Positions 27,801-37,000 of a stretch of 64,000 nt of DNA are shown here, piece by piece (the stretch's first letter is position 1; every line of letters begins with the position of its first letter). Source of the DNA: Haliclystus octoradiatus (taxonomy: Eukaryota > Cnidaria > Staurozoa > Stauromedusae > Haliclystidae); assembly GCA_916610825.1 (NCBI GenBank), contig OU744448.1:18289936-18353935 (forward strand). The letters run 5' to 3'. The notes under the pieces are model-generated. The model saw only the letters and a program-made list of their open reading frames with translations, was not told where the DNA came from and made no database searches. The position numbers were made by a program, and so were the translations under genes.

Positions 27801-30800
27801 GATAATAATACAAAAATGTCATATTAGTATAATGACGAAACGTCGCAAAATATCTTTAGCAAAAATGAAAGTATAGGTTTCACAATGTAAATGTTGCAAA
27901 AGATAAATTATGAATTCATTGCATGTATGAGTATTTCAATCTATGATGTGTCTCTTGTTCTCCTCCGTGGTACACTCTCCACATTATACATACAATGATA
28001 GCCACATTAAATGTCATATTTATTCACATTGAATTTATCAGAGTGTGTTTTTTTTTATCGCAATAGTAGTGACTTAAGATGCCTAGCCCGACATAACGAC
28101 AGATAAAGAAGCTTACCTCTTTAGTTGAATTCAAAAGCTCTACAAATTTTGCAAACCATTGTAAAATATTTCTTTTGGAAGACTGCAAAAGTATGCAAAG
28201 CTTCAAAATGGCGCTTCACTCTATCAAGGAACTCTCTGTAGTGTAAATAAAAAATATATAAAAATCCATAACAGGTCTTACCTTGTTCTTATTTGCTTTT
28301 CAATTGCCATTAAAGGAATAATATTTGTAACTTCACCATGAATACTTTTCTTGTAATGCACCAGCCATCCATTATTTATCCAATAATTTATTTCATCATT
28401 AAAAGAGTTCAAACATCCTCCTTTGATATTGTCCAATATTAGCATGCAATAGGGGTTCCTTGCTATCATGCCAGTTCCAACTTACAATCCATTTAGAACC
28501 ATCAACTTTTGCGTAATAATCAACGTCATTTAATTCCAATATTGATGGTAACCATATAGATATGGCAGCGCATAATGATTTATTATCTAAAGTTTTAGAA
28601 ACACAATCACACCCTCCAATAAATAGACTACCAATCTTTTTAATAATATCCCATACCCAGCACACAACAATACCATCATAACTTGCAAATTAATAAAAAA
28701 AAATCAATTTTATGCGTTTACCTTTGATATAAATGTTAATTTCCTTGGACCTGTTACAGAACGTAACACATCCATCTAATAATCATCATAGATTGTCTCC
28801 ATGGATTGCATTTTCCGTCCACTTTTTTTTCTTCTGCCTTATCATGCTTTGTGAGCTATATAGGCTAGCTTCAATTGTAACATCATGAACTAAATACAGA
28901 TTTAGAAACATTAAATCAAGATGTGGGTCCTGATACAGAGACATCAGACAAACATTTGACATCTCATTTCAGAGATGACGTGTTGGCATGTCAGTAAACA
29001 TCATGTGAAGACAAACTGTGTTCTTCGTTGTGTTTTTAACTAACACATAAATGGTAATTATAGGAAGATTGACCCTATCTGAGGCCCCCTACTGAGGCCA
29101 TACTTGCAACTAATTTGGACAATGAGACACTAAATCCATGTAATTAGTAATTATCCCCCTTTGCTTTCTCTAAGGATATGATGGGTTGGTATATTGGGCT
29201 CTGGAGACAGAAAATGCGCGAGTTGCTTGATTGCTAACCTTGTTTATTCTCTACGACTGTCGATAGGCAAGAAGAAGAATACATTGAACACAACAATCTA
29301 ACTAATCACATGACAATGCAACACATATATCACAATACGTTACTAATTATCACCTGGACCTGACAATCCACACATCAGAGTACAATACAATCACTTGAAT
29401 AACTTATGCAATGCCTAAAATACCACTTAGCATCGTGCCTGACAAAGATATAACCGTGCCTATGATGATGTCATATTGTAAAGCTAACACTAACTAAATA
29501 TTACACTACTCATAACAGAAAATGAACCGAACTGCATTAACTTTTCATGAATGGTTTAATAAAAATTGAATTATCTATTATGTAAAATTGACCGTTAACT
29601 TTCCATGGTGAATGTTGTTTTCATCAATACTGTGGTCTCTAAGTAGGCTTTTTGTGGTCTTTATTGATCTGTTTGCAATTTATCTTTCAGTGTTGGAAGG
29701 AAGCTATTGGAAGAAAGACAGTTGAATGGTATGTACATTATTACATCTTTCACTTGACCTATTGTCAAAACATACAACGTGTGTTAATAACTCAATACAG
29801 TGAAGACGTTTAGTTAGTTGAAAATATATACCCCTAAGAGAAACACATGTCTTTTATTTATTAATAAATTATACGTTTTTGGGATTCTTCAGCTATTTAA
29901 CTGTGTATTATTCTACATAGCAGCAACCTTGTAGCAGTTTTCTTATGAATTTGTTCTAGCTTTCCAAGATCTAGGATCCCCTCTTTTGTCAGACCCTGGC
30001 CACCTATAAAGTAGGACCTGTATATACATTGACCACTATCGACAGGTTGGCTTTATGTACAGGGGGTGATTCAAAATCAATATAATTAGCATCTATAGAC
30101 TGTTGCAGAAGGTTTAATTGAAAGCCGACTATTTCTGTATCAGCAAGACAGTATATTTTTCTTTGATCCATTTTGGAAATACTCATAAACATGATATTGG
30201 CTACACAAAGTTAGCAATGATGTCTTCAAAACGTTGAGTTACAAACCGTTTTATATAATTTCCTGGTAATTATTCAACTACTGTATATTATCTATACCTA
30301 TGAATGCGAATGTGTTGGTAATTGTATTGTACAATTGCAGTGATTTTTCGCGATTTCCTCAGCCAGTTCAAAACTAAGTGAACGGAATAGCATATTATCT
30401 GATAGATAATTGCAAATAGTTGTACCTAGCGGGCTTTGTTTTTTTCAAATATTCCCTTTGCTTTGTGTTTTGAAAGAAATGTCATTTCACTCACTGATTT
30501 TGTTTTGCTCTTTGGAGCCTCCATGCTTCTTTGCGTCACGTTTCTATTGTTAGAAATTTTTTTGCATCAATTAGCCTGTTCTGGTTTAACATTTAAATAT
30601 TTTTCTTTCTGGATAGACTAATATTCCGAACAATTATGCATCATTTTCAGACCAAAACATTCAAGATTCAAGATGAAAAATTTCAAAATAGCTAGTGAAC
30701 TATAATTATTATGTCAAAGTGTTATGAAATCAATATTTTATGAGAATCTGAATATTTGTGTTGTGCCAATTCGATCACATTCCAAAACCCTCCTATCATC

Positions 30801-31183
30801 TATTCAATGGTCAGCTATTATTATTTTGCTGTAACTAATGTCTTGTTATTGTGTTTTTCTGTAACCTTACAGATGGCTGTCTTTCACACACAACTGGTTT
30901 GGCAACTGGGTATTTTGGAATGTATATTAACCATGTAATTGGTTCCAAGATTAAACAAACATCATTTAAATCAGAGACAAGAACTGGTATTAATTTACTA
31001 AGCTACAAGAGCATGGCCAATGAAAGTTACAAGACAATGTCACATAACAATGGAAAGCTACCAGAACATTCACTCATTTATGGTTTTCTAATTTTGATTG
31101 CTATCATTGCTTTATTTGTGTACATCAGATCAAAAAGAAAAGGACATGGTTATACTTTACTTAGGCAGCTGAAAGTGTTTTGA
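6871..31183 (+). CDS. C16orf89-like protein (DUF4735 family), five exons
   Basis: Exons are 6871-7069, 13452-13565, 18851-19580, 29691-29728 and 30873-31183. All junctions are GT-AG and all phases join, giving a 463-residue protein. Residues 1-28 or so form a signal peptide. The N-terminal block ends with NLDSVFGLRVAE, resembling the 'NLDGVxGxRVLE' start of C16orf89 proteins. Exon 3 carries the main body, with Cys-rich patches around CMTSIMG, GCTFPVDCWHYM and IDLFIEQCVVLGMLGVEE. Exons 4 and 5 encode the typical end, DGCLSHTTGLATGYFGMYI. A hydrophobic segment near residues 428-445 (LIYGFLILIAIIALFVYI), followed by RSKRK, predicts a single C-terminal membrane anchor. Human C16orf89 is known as a thyroid-enriched secretory protein of unknown function, so no activity is claimed. 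Exon 2 is acidic and may be lineage-specific. Exon 4 is only 38 nt. The large introns are packed with transposons. Confidence 0.82.
7545..7960. repeat. TGCGGCTAAT-type interspersed repeat with internal tandem duplication
   Basis: It contains CTGCAGAGTTTGTA followed by TGCGGCTAAT, also seen at 39145-39400. Bases about 7737-7905 hold two imperfect units of roughly 85 bp, with shared words AATAGATCATT, CTAATTGTCT and GCCGCATCTTT. No coding capacity is seen. Further words of the same kind (TTGCGGTAAACA, TTTTTAGCCG) appear at 8330-8450. Confidence 0.5.
8731..12125 (-). mobile_element. Near full-length CR1/L2-type LINE
   Basis: A non-LTR retrotransposon lies antisense in intron 1 of the C16orf89-like gene. 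It has one long uninterrupted ORF (8923-12123) and a short 3' UTR, and ends in an (ATG)n microsatellite (read as TCA/ATC repeats at 8729-8756 on the plus strand). An AATAAA motif sits just before the tail. The 5' limit cannot be fixed. Shorter 3' ends of the same family lie near 43684-43770, 53998-54060 and, on the plus strand, 58088-58163. Confidence 0.88.
8923..12123 (-). CDS. LINE polyprotein: 2A-like peptide, AP endonuclease, reverse transcriptase
   Basis: This is an intact 1066-residue ORF. Residues 86-94 are GDVELNPGP, matching the 2A translational-recoding consensus DxExNPGP, directly after a Leu run (residues 78-84). An APE-type endonuclease follows, with CLTETWLSP, ILGDFNIN and ADHQMNFF motifs. 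The central reverse transcriptase shows NYRPISVLPVLSKLLEK, VSIDLKKAFDTVDH, GVPQGSILGPLLFLIYIND and the catalytic LYADDT (YADD at 9744-9733). The C-terminal region has LPHFDYCAVVWG and RLQRLQNRGMR, common in CR1/L2/jockey-like elements. The product would nick target DNA and copy its RNA into the genome. The open frame suggests a recent insertion. The first Met is the most upstream in this frame; initiation could be elsewhere. Related 2A-bearing non-LTR elements are described from sea urchins and amphioxus. Confidence 0.92.
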   Translation of the reverse strand: MFLPYLVTCCLIFINIYSIFPVCKSCRAESDVTLNESKTGYNFLYIQNNYFRTYPLPLFKHILIRKHSYCCKYYFNFLLLLLLLAGDVELNPGPPICALDILGGRTLYDSTSGLKICHLNSGQGGVLTHLDNIIQFIAEYCPDVLCLTETWLSPEIPDNLVSLDGYSSPVRNDNSGRFAGKQGILIYVKLGFIYSINTIYNNFNLMSGTIELQIPRTRQKLLVTCIYRHPQSPVSYLDEFSNFLSFVDSNNVNSVILGDFNINMIDTNSSLTKKLNSILTDNNFNQHIKSPTRITDTSSTCIDLAISNLDTNFVSGVTLARVADHQMNFFILKCTSRPSQNTHKLTLTRNYKSLDANLLNSAINLTNWDFLNLFPDVNDCYYAWQAVFNTIVNEFAPLKQIRIKQKKTNIYLDSHAKDLRNKRDNYYKLFIQSNNPQYLNLYKSTRNQFTNYFRKCKRTFYCKNIVESRGHPKQMWKFLKQILPNKNNSINVNNITVNNQLITDKNVIANEFNTYFLNIANKLSSLIPLTDLNPIHITRQFINTITNTSNLTNKFQLEAITEYDILQLIKNLPAKRSVGIDHLETKLIKLTASSIAPALTKIFNLSLKSGNFPESFKTGKVCPLHKCESVIERSNYRPISVLPVLSKLLEKIVHEQFNYYLSTNNLLTPYQFGFRKKYCTASSVLNFTEFSFENISKHKNIGVVSIDLKKAFDTVDHLILLDKLKLYGSDECSLNFFKTYLIGRNQTVNINNTNSDLGEIKYGVPQGSILGPLLFLIYINDVSKVVNKCKINLYADDTLLYIADKDPEIIKNSLSSDVNSIYSWLNANKLTLNVHKTNCMLIGTKQKINRYEPLQLEINNENGIIHNAPLINYLGVRIDPTLSFDQHIEAMIKKINRGLAVLKFARKFIPQYTAKMIFNTIVLPHFDYCAVVWGNCKKQHIDRLQRLQNRGMRVILRCNYRTHVSDMLNQLGWLPVRDRLTTQQLIFTHKLKFNLAPPLLSNLFQKPHSIRTRAHSHNDIYIESSHRHSFKYAGAHKWNDLPSEMKIVASGTSFKHLLKKQLHSKS
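12270..12540 (+). repeat. Left arm of a long-range inverted repeat flanking exon 2
   Basis: The sequence from GTATGAAGCGAACTTGCGAA to GTAATATTGTAAAAG-type words (here as CTTTTACAATATTACTTTTA) reappears in reverse complement at 17765-18075. The arm encodes peptide-like words LQWNDLVHYMKY in the plus strand. The two copies differ by scattered changes, so neither is an intact gene. Confidence 0.65.
14158..15775 (+). pseudogene. Decayed transposase-like gene
   Basis: Broken plus-strand coding pieces lie within intron 2 of the C16orf89-like gene. One piece (14158-14424) starts MILEDTISSRRRPYGG. Later pieces read GMSFDTTASNTGNKNGAC and KGLLWLACR (about 14985-15085), RAPGPMHQARWMAKMIY (about 15405-15455) and NSTPTLTKNKISKKLL (about 15720-15775). 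I recall this FDTTxSNTG...LLWLACRHH pattern from repeat-derived ORFs in several invertebrates. It probably belongs to a DDE/RNase-H-fold transposase, but I cannot name the superfamily. Several frameshifts and stops are present. One lies at 15081-15112, where a 13-bp word (AGGCACCACATGC) is tandemly duplicated and destroys the ACRHH motif. Confidence 0.6.
16343..16520. repeat. GTTCATGAAC-palindrome element, copy A
   Basis: It begins CTCCTGCGAAAAAAATTCATG and contains many copies or near-copies of the palindrome GTTCATGAAC. The same start and palindrome clusters occur at 23503-23696 and 43779-43893, with weaker traces at 34508-34625 and 45430-45505. No ORF is present. Confidence 0.65.
16864..17168. 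repeat. Four-unit tandem repeat, about 76 bp per unit
   Basis: Four imperfect consecutive units each begin near TGTAATCTTCATT and contain a GTACTTCAGTAGAATG-type word. It lies in intron 2 of the C16orf89-like gene and has no coding capacity. Confidence 0.65.
17765..18075 (-). repeat. Right arm of the long-range inverted repeat flanking exon 2
   Basis: This is the reverse-complement partner of 12270-12540. On the minus strand it reads LQWNDLVHYMKYICKSGR in a 60-residue ORF, so the parent sequence was probably coding, perhaps a transposon-borne gene. The two arms sit in the introns on either side of exon 2 (13452-13565). Confidence 0.65.
18420..18512. repeat. (ATA)n microsatellite, duplicated block
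   Basis: AT-rich runs of AATAATAAT, each followed by ATGCATTT, appear twice about 55 bp apart. Confidence 0.6.
19848..20343. mobile_element. Foldback element flanked by TTAA (piggyBac-type MITE?)
   Basis: The left end CCCCCGGCCAAATGAC and the right end GTCATTTGGCCGGGGCT are inverted repeats flanked by TTAA at 19844-19847 and 20344-20347. The interior repeats the module GGCCAAATGAC, TTTCGCCAACATTCATC, GGATTTTGTTGA in both orientations several times. A TTAA duplication with C-rich ends fits piggyBac-like or related elements. No transposase is present. Confidence 0.7.
20795..21324 (-). pseudogene. Tigger/pogo-like transposase fragment
   Basis: The minus-strand ORF 21010-21324 contains TDEMMSCLFYKYVGSKTLL and GGKKAKIHLTVMLYS. 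These match the DETGLFYK...GGKKSKERLTVML region of DDE_1 (CENP-B/Tigger-like) transposases, including the first catalytic Asp. The C-terminal-like text continues to about 20795 (SLAMEIFGVTLQKLFDIEA) but is interrupted by stops. It is inactive and lies in intron 3 of the C16orf89-like gene. Confidence 0.7.
21839..22024 (-). pseudogene. PIF/Harbinger (HARBI1-like) nuclease fragment
   Basis: A 61-residue minus-strand piece contains YGDPALRPHLQTGH and EREYNAAISKARRSI. These correspond to the 'YGDPAY.L...' and 'YN..LS.AR..VE' block of PIF/Harbinger transposases. No other domain parts are recognised nearby. Confidence 0.6.
22750..24372 (-). pseudogene. DIRS-like retroelement remnant: RNase H and tyrosine recombinase
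   Basis: Read on the minus strand from right to left, the pieces keep the family's domain order. The first is an RNase-H-like block (23929-24372) with SSVHTDNEAVVVIFNKRSSN and HDNSIANALSCFHWQ. Next is a recombinase N-terminal block (23750-23932) with LAPSTCSTYNK. Then come catalytic-domain pieces with DHTMFWAACTLAYSILW (23175-23399) and KTSKTGLFRLSCHSYIG (22865-23152). This order is typical of DIRS1-type elements, which integrate with a tyrosine recombinase. Stops and frameshifts break the frame, and a GTTCATGAAC element has inserted at 23503-23696. Confidence 0.68.
23503..23696. repeat. GTTCATGAAC-palindrome element, copy B
   Basis: It starts CCCCTGCGAAAAACAGTTC and ends ACTGTTTTCACAGGG, forming loose terminal inverted repeats. 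The interior is almost entirely GTTCATGAAC and ACTGTTCATGAAC words. It interrupts the DIRS-like remnant. Confidence 0.7.
27745..27852. repeat. Short palindromic element
   Basis: ATTTTGCGACATTTTGTC and TTATACTAATATGACATATT-type words on the left are mirrored by ATTAGTATAATGAC and CGTCGCAAAAT on the right. The whole is a hairpin of about 105 bp. Confidence 0.6.
28278..28665 (-). pseudogene. LTR-retrotransposon pol fragment
   Basis: Two overlapping minus-strand frames contain DYYAKVDGSKWIVSWNWHDS followed by INYWINNGWLVHYKKSIHGE and IIPLMAIEK. These resemble the segment just before and at the start of the reverse transcriptase in gypsy-like Pol proteins (xWxVxWKW..., WIxxGWL..., IPLMAV). It is frame-broken and short, with no LTRs found. 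It lies in intron 3. Confidence 0.5.
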
Positions 31184-31423
31184 ATGCTCAACATGAGTAT
31201 AATAGTGGAGTAATTGGTTGGAGGATCAAGCTAATTTAATGGGTTTAAACTTAGATTATGGTATGGGAGTTCACGGGATCACAAAGCTTAGAAAAGCATA
31301 ACAGAAAATAATAACAAAGAAGATAATTGTATGACTATTATTAATGTTATTATTATTAATAATAATAAATATTATGCAATAGCAGTAAAACAGTGCTCAA
31401 TATCTGTTGACAGAGCTGTAAAT

Positions 31424-32667
<1,244 letters not shown>

Positions 32668-32685
32668 ATAATAATATATAGCGAG

Positions 32686-33236
32686 AGAGTCAGGAAATAT
32701 ACATTCTTTACTGTTACTCAAGTTTCAAGCTTGTTATTACTATTGTTGATACAAGTGGTAGAAAAATGTTGTGGTTTCCTTTATTCTCAGTAAATTATTA
32801 TTTTTATTTATTAAAATTGGATAAGTAATATTTATTCTCGTGACGAGATTTAGATATTAATTCAGATTTTTTGTTTAATATTGGTTCTTTTGCGCATCTA
32901 ATATAGTATTTTTCTAAAAATTATAAATGGCATAACCAATATTAAACAAAAAATCTAAATGTCGTCACAAAAATAAATAATACTTGTCCTATTTCAATAA
33001 ATCAAAAACATAATAAATAATAATTTACTGAGAATAAGGGAAACCATAACATTTTTCTACCACTTGTATCAACAATAGTAATAACAATAGCATTGTATTA
33101 AACAATAGAAAGCTGCATTACAGATAGTTTATCATAGAACGTAGATCATGTAGATTTTCATTGAGTAAAAAATCTGTCAGAAGATCGCTGTGAAATGCAT
33201 GAAACTTGAGTAACAGTAAAGAATGTGTATTTCTTG
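32686..33236. repeat. Second foldback element, right of the (TTA)n array
   Basis: The left side (TTCTTTACTGTTACTCAAG, ACAAGTGGTAGAAAAATG, GTTTCC, CTCAGTAAATTATTA, TTTTTTGTTTAATATTGG) is mirrored on the right (CCAATATTAAACAAAAAATC, TTTACTGAGAATAAGGGAAA, CATTTTTCTACCACTTGT, CTTGAGTAACAGTAAAGAAT). Its terminal word ACTGTTACTCAAGTTTCA resembles ACTGTAACTTGAAGTTTCA of the first foldback, suggesting related families. Confidence 0.75.
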
Positions 33237-34079
33237 AATATTTCACCATATATTATTATTATTTACCGCTCTGTCAAATGAAGACAAAGAGCACTATAGT
33301 ATCTGATATTAGATAAACATAAATATTATTGTATTATTATTATTATTATTGTAATTATTGTAATTATTGTAATTGAAATTGATTGAGAATTATTTAATGA
33401 GGTTTTATTTAGGTAAAAATATATTTTAGCCTTCTACCAATTGATTATTCCTTCTCAGAGTGCCTTCAACTTGTTCAATGAGATACATGATCTAACCAAT
33501 GATAACATTGATTCGAGCTTGCTAAGACTACATTATCTTTAAAGAAACAAAATCTAGAGTGATTTTTTAAAACAAGTCTAGTAAGATGTCTGCAATTTTG
33601 AATATTGTGAATGAAATAGTTTTACTGTTCTCAAAATATATCCAAGATATAGGATCAATCAATCAATTTTTTTGAGCCTTGTTTTTAACTTTTTATCTGT
33701 TTGGCACCGTCCTTGATGAAATTGCAGCTTTGGCATTTCCAAACGGTCAAACAGCACACACCGATTATTTTCCCAATTCCACAGCCAACATCATAGTTAA
33801 GGGTAAGTTTAATATCAGTAAGTAAATTACTGAAACTGTCCGACCCAAAAGATTACATGATATCCCAAGGAAGTGAATGGCAATTTTATTTCCATTATCA
33901 AATACTGTACCATTACTTATTTACAAAATCTCTTTTATAATATTACATTGATCTGATAAATTTAAATAGAAAGATGTTCCTGAATAAACAGGTGAATATC
34001 ACAGCAAGTCGACAATATAGACAGCTGGTAAGAGTTACGGATAACACAACATATCTGAATCCAACGCAAGTACGTCCAA

Positions 34080-37000
34080 TTATGTCTTTTTGTAACCTTT
34101 TAAAATTGGATAGATGTTTTCAAATGCTTCGTAAATTTCAGAACGCACTTTAGCACCTAAAAGAAAACAATGAAGCAGAATTAAAGTATAAAACTACCCA
34201 ACAGAACACAATGTACGTTATAATATATGGCCACACTAAAACTGTATAACTGCATCACATTTGACAGCAAAAAACAAGGCTATTTTCTGCTTCATGGGAA
34301 AAGATTTGCTCAGTCCTCTGCTCTCATCTGCAACAATGAGCAATCCCTGCTCAATTGAGGCTTGATTTTTGGATAGTTGGACAGGGCAAGAACATATGTC
34401 ATGCATACTTCTTGTATGTGTATGATATTGCTGTTCCCAACCTTTTAAATTAGCCTCATGCCCTTATTTCATTAGAACCCAACTGGGTGGTAAAAACCAC
34501 ACAACCCTTTATGAGTTCATGAATAATTGAACATGTACAATTCAGTTGATCAAAAGCTCATAGAAGTGAGATTGCCCATATTTTTATGAACACATCAAGT
34601 AGAATTGTTCATGCGCTGTTCATAAAAAGAAGGCACTTTCACATTTATCAACACCTTGACTTTTCACATGTACTTGAACATTGCCCCAAGAGATGGTTTT
34701 TATTGAAATATGTAACATATGTGATCAATGATGAACTTCCAACTTTCTTTAAAGCGTTTGTTGGCTGTGAGAATTAATCGACTGATAAGCGTTCAATTTT
34801 AAACTGACAAGCTCAAAAGATAAATTCAATTTGTGTTTTTCTTCTGAATGAAAAAACAAATCAGAAAACAAATTATAAAACTATTTGAAGCTAGTTGATA
34901 GTGATGCATACCTGTCAATACAACCTTTCCAGATACAAAAATCAGTAAAACAATTCTTGGTTTGACCATTCGGTAAATCAATCCTGGGAACAACTCAGGT
35001 TCATAACTGCAATTAAGTAATGAAGATTTTAAAGATCACATTGGTTATAATTGACTAATCCACTCGCAGCTTAATATCAACTTGGAAGTGTATTCTTATG
35101 TTACATAGCATAATTAGCTTCCTTCTGCTATTGTGAAAATCCAATGTAATAGGTATACATATACAATCATATTTGGGTTCACATTAAGTTCCATTGTTTA
35201 TATCAAAATCACTGCATTCCCAACGATTTACATGGTATGTGATTCTGCCCCACAGAGCCCAATGCTATGCAGTAATGCATCCTCGTATAAAACAATCTAT
35301 CTTACTGATAACTCATGTTGATATTTCTAGAGACAATACACAGCTTTTCTCTGGAATAATTCACAATTTTTAAACTATAGCAACAAATTTCATTAGAGAC
35401 TTGGTTCCAAAAGAAGCCTAGGTATCCTAATTACGTGGGACATGCCACAAATGGAAGGGAATCTGATATCAACAAATCATGAAATATTGCCTACTGTAGG
35501 CCTGAGTATCATACATGTATGATACTGATAATACACATTTGAAACAGTCCATCAATTGTGTTTGAAATTTTCTTCAAGCAACTGCTGCAGTCGTCATGCA
35601 TACAACAATGATCGAGATGTTACCTGCAAAACTGACTGTGGGCAAGAACCAATCCTTCAAGACGAATAGGAAATTTGACATCACAGCTGCCAACGATATT
35701 TTGAATCTTGAAATCAACAAATTTTGCCTGAAGATCAAACATTTCAAATCATATAAATTACTACAATTTCATAGCTACACACATTGAGATATCATGAAGA
35801 CAGACAACAACTATGAAGGACAAGACCATGCTACTAATATTTAGCAATTATCGAATGAGTTTAAACGCGACATTGAAATTACCAGACCGAGGGCTCCATG
35901 ATCTACCAATGCAGTAGGCTGGGTAGACAATAGGGCCTAACTTGGGGTCTGACAATTCTCAATATCATTCGAAATAACGAGTTTGATAATTGTTTTATTA
36001 TTCATCGCATAAATCGTGGAAGGAAAGAAAAAGTTTAAACGTAGCAAAACGCGTTCAAAAGTTTGTCTTTTGTCTCTGTTTAATTTTGTTCCAGACAAGT
36101 AATTTCCTACAAATTCTCTATTTCTACTTCAGATAAAGTAACAAATCTTTCATGATTGAACTCTGCTATGTTCATATTAGCAAGCAAACCCAAACAATTC
36201 TAAGAAAATGTCCACGTCAGGAAACTAATGTGATGATTGACGACATTATGACGTAATACAATAGGTAGGGATAATCCTGTTATTACATTTCCTACTTCGA
36301 TGATCCAGCAGGGAAAAGGTTTGCCTGTCTCTATTATGAAATAACTATCGTAATATTGACAAATATTGCAAATCAAATATCAAATATCTACAATGCTCTT
36401 TACATAAAAGTGCCTACTTCCAAGAATATATAAAATTGATCTTGAAAATGCAACACAGAAATCTTTAACTGCCATAGTCGAAGCAGAACTTTGACCAAGA
36501 AAGAGGAGTGCCATGCGGTAGCTTCAGAAATAGCATGTATTGGGAATGGGGAACTAAATCTACCAAGATCTGATGTGATTTTCAAGGCATCGTCAATCAT
36601 CATATACAGTTACAGAAACTAAATAAAAAACTTTATGAAAATTTAAAAGAAAAAACATGCTGCTACATATCAAAGAAATCTTGTTCAGTATAATTTGCAT
36701 ACCGGAAAACCAAGCTTCTGTATGACCCTCGCATATTTTCTTGCTGCCAGTCTGGATTGGTCCTCACTGAAATAATCAGATAATATAATAATACTATCAT
36801 GAATCTTCAATCCAAGGCATAACTACATGAAGGTAGTCTATCCTGTCCAGGGTCCGAAAAAAGTTGGAATCCTGGAATCCTAGATTCCGGAAGGATTGAG
36901 CAAATTCAGAAAGAAAATTAATATTTTTATGATTTATTGGTAAAATATCAACAAAGAGTTTCAGAAGAAAATGTTGATATGTCTCTAGGATTCCAGAAGG

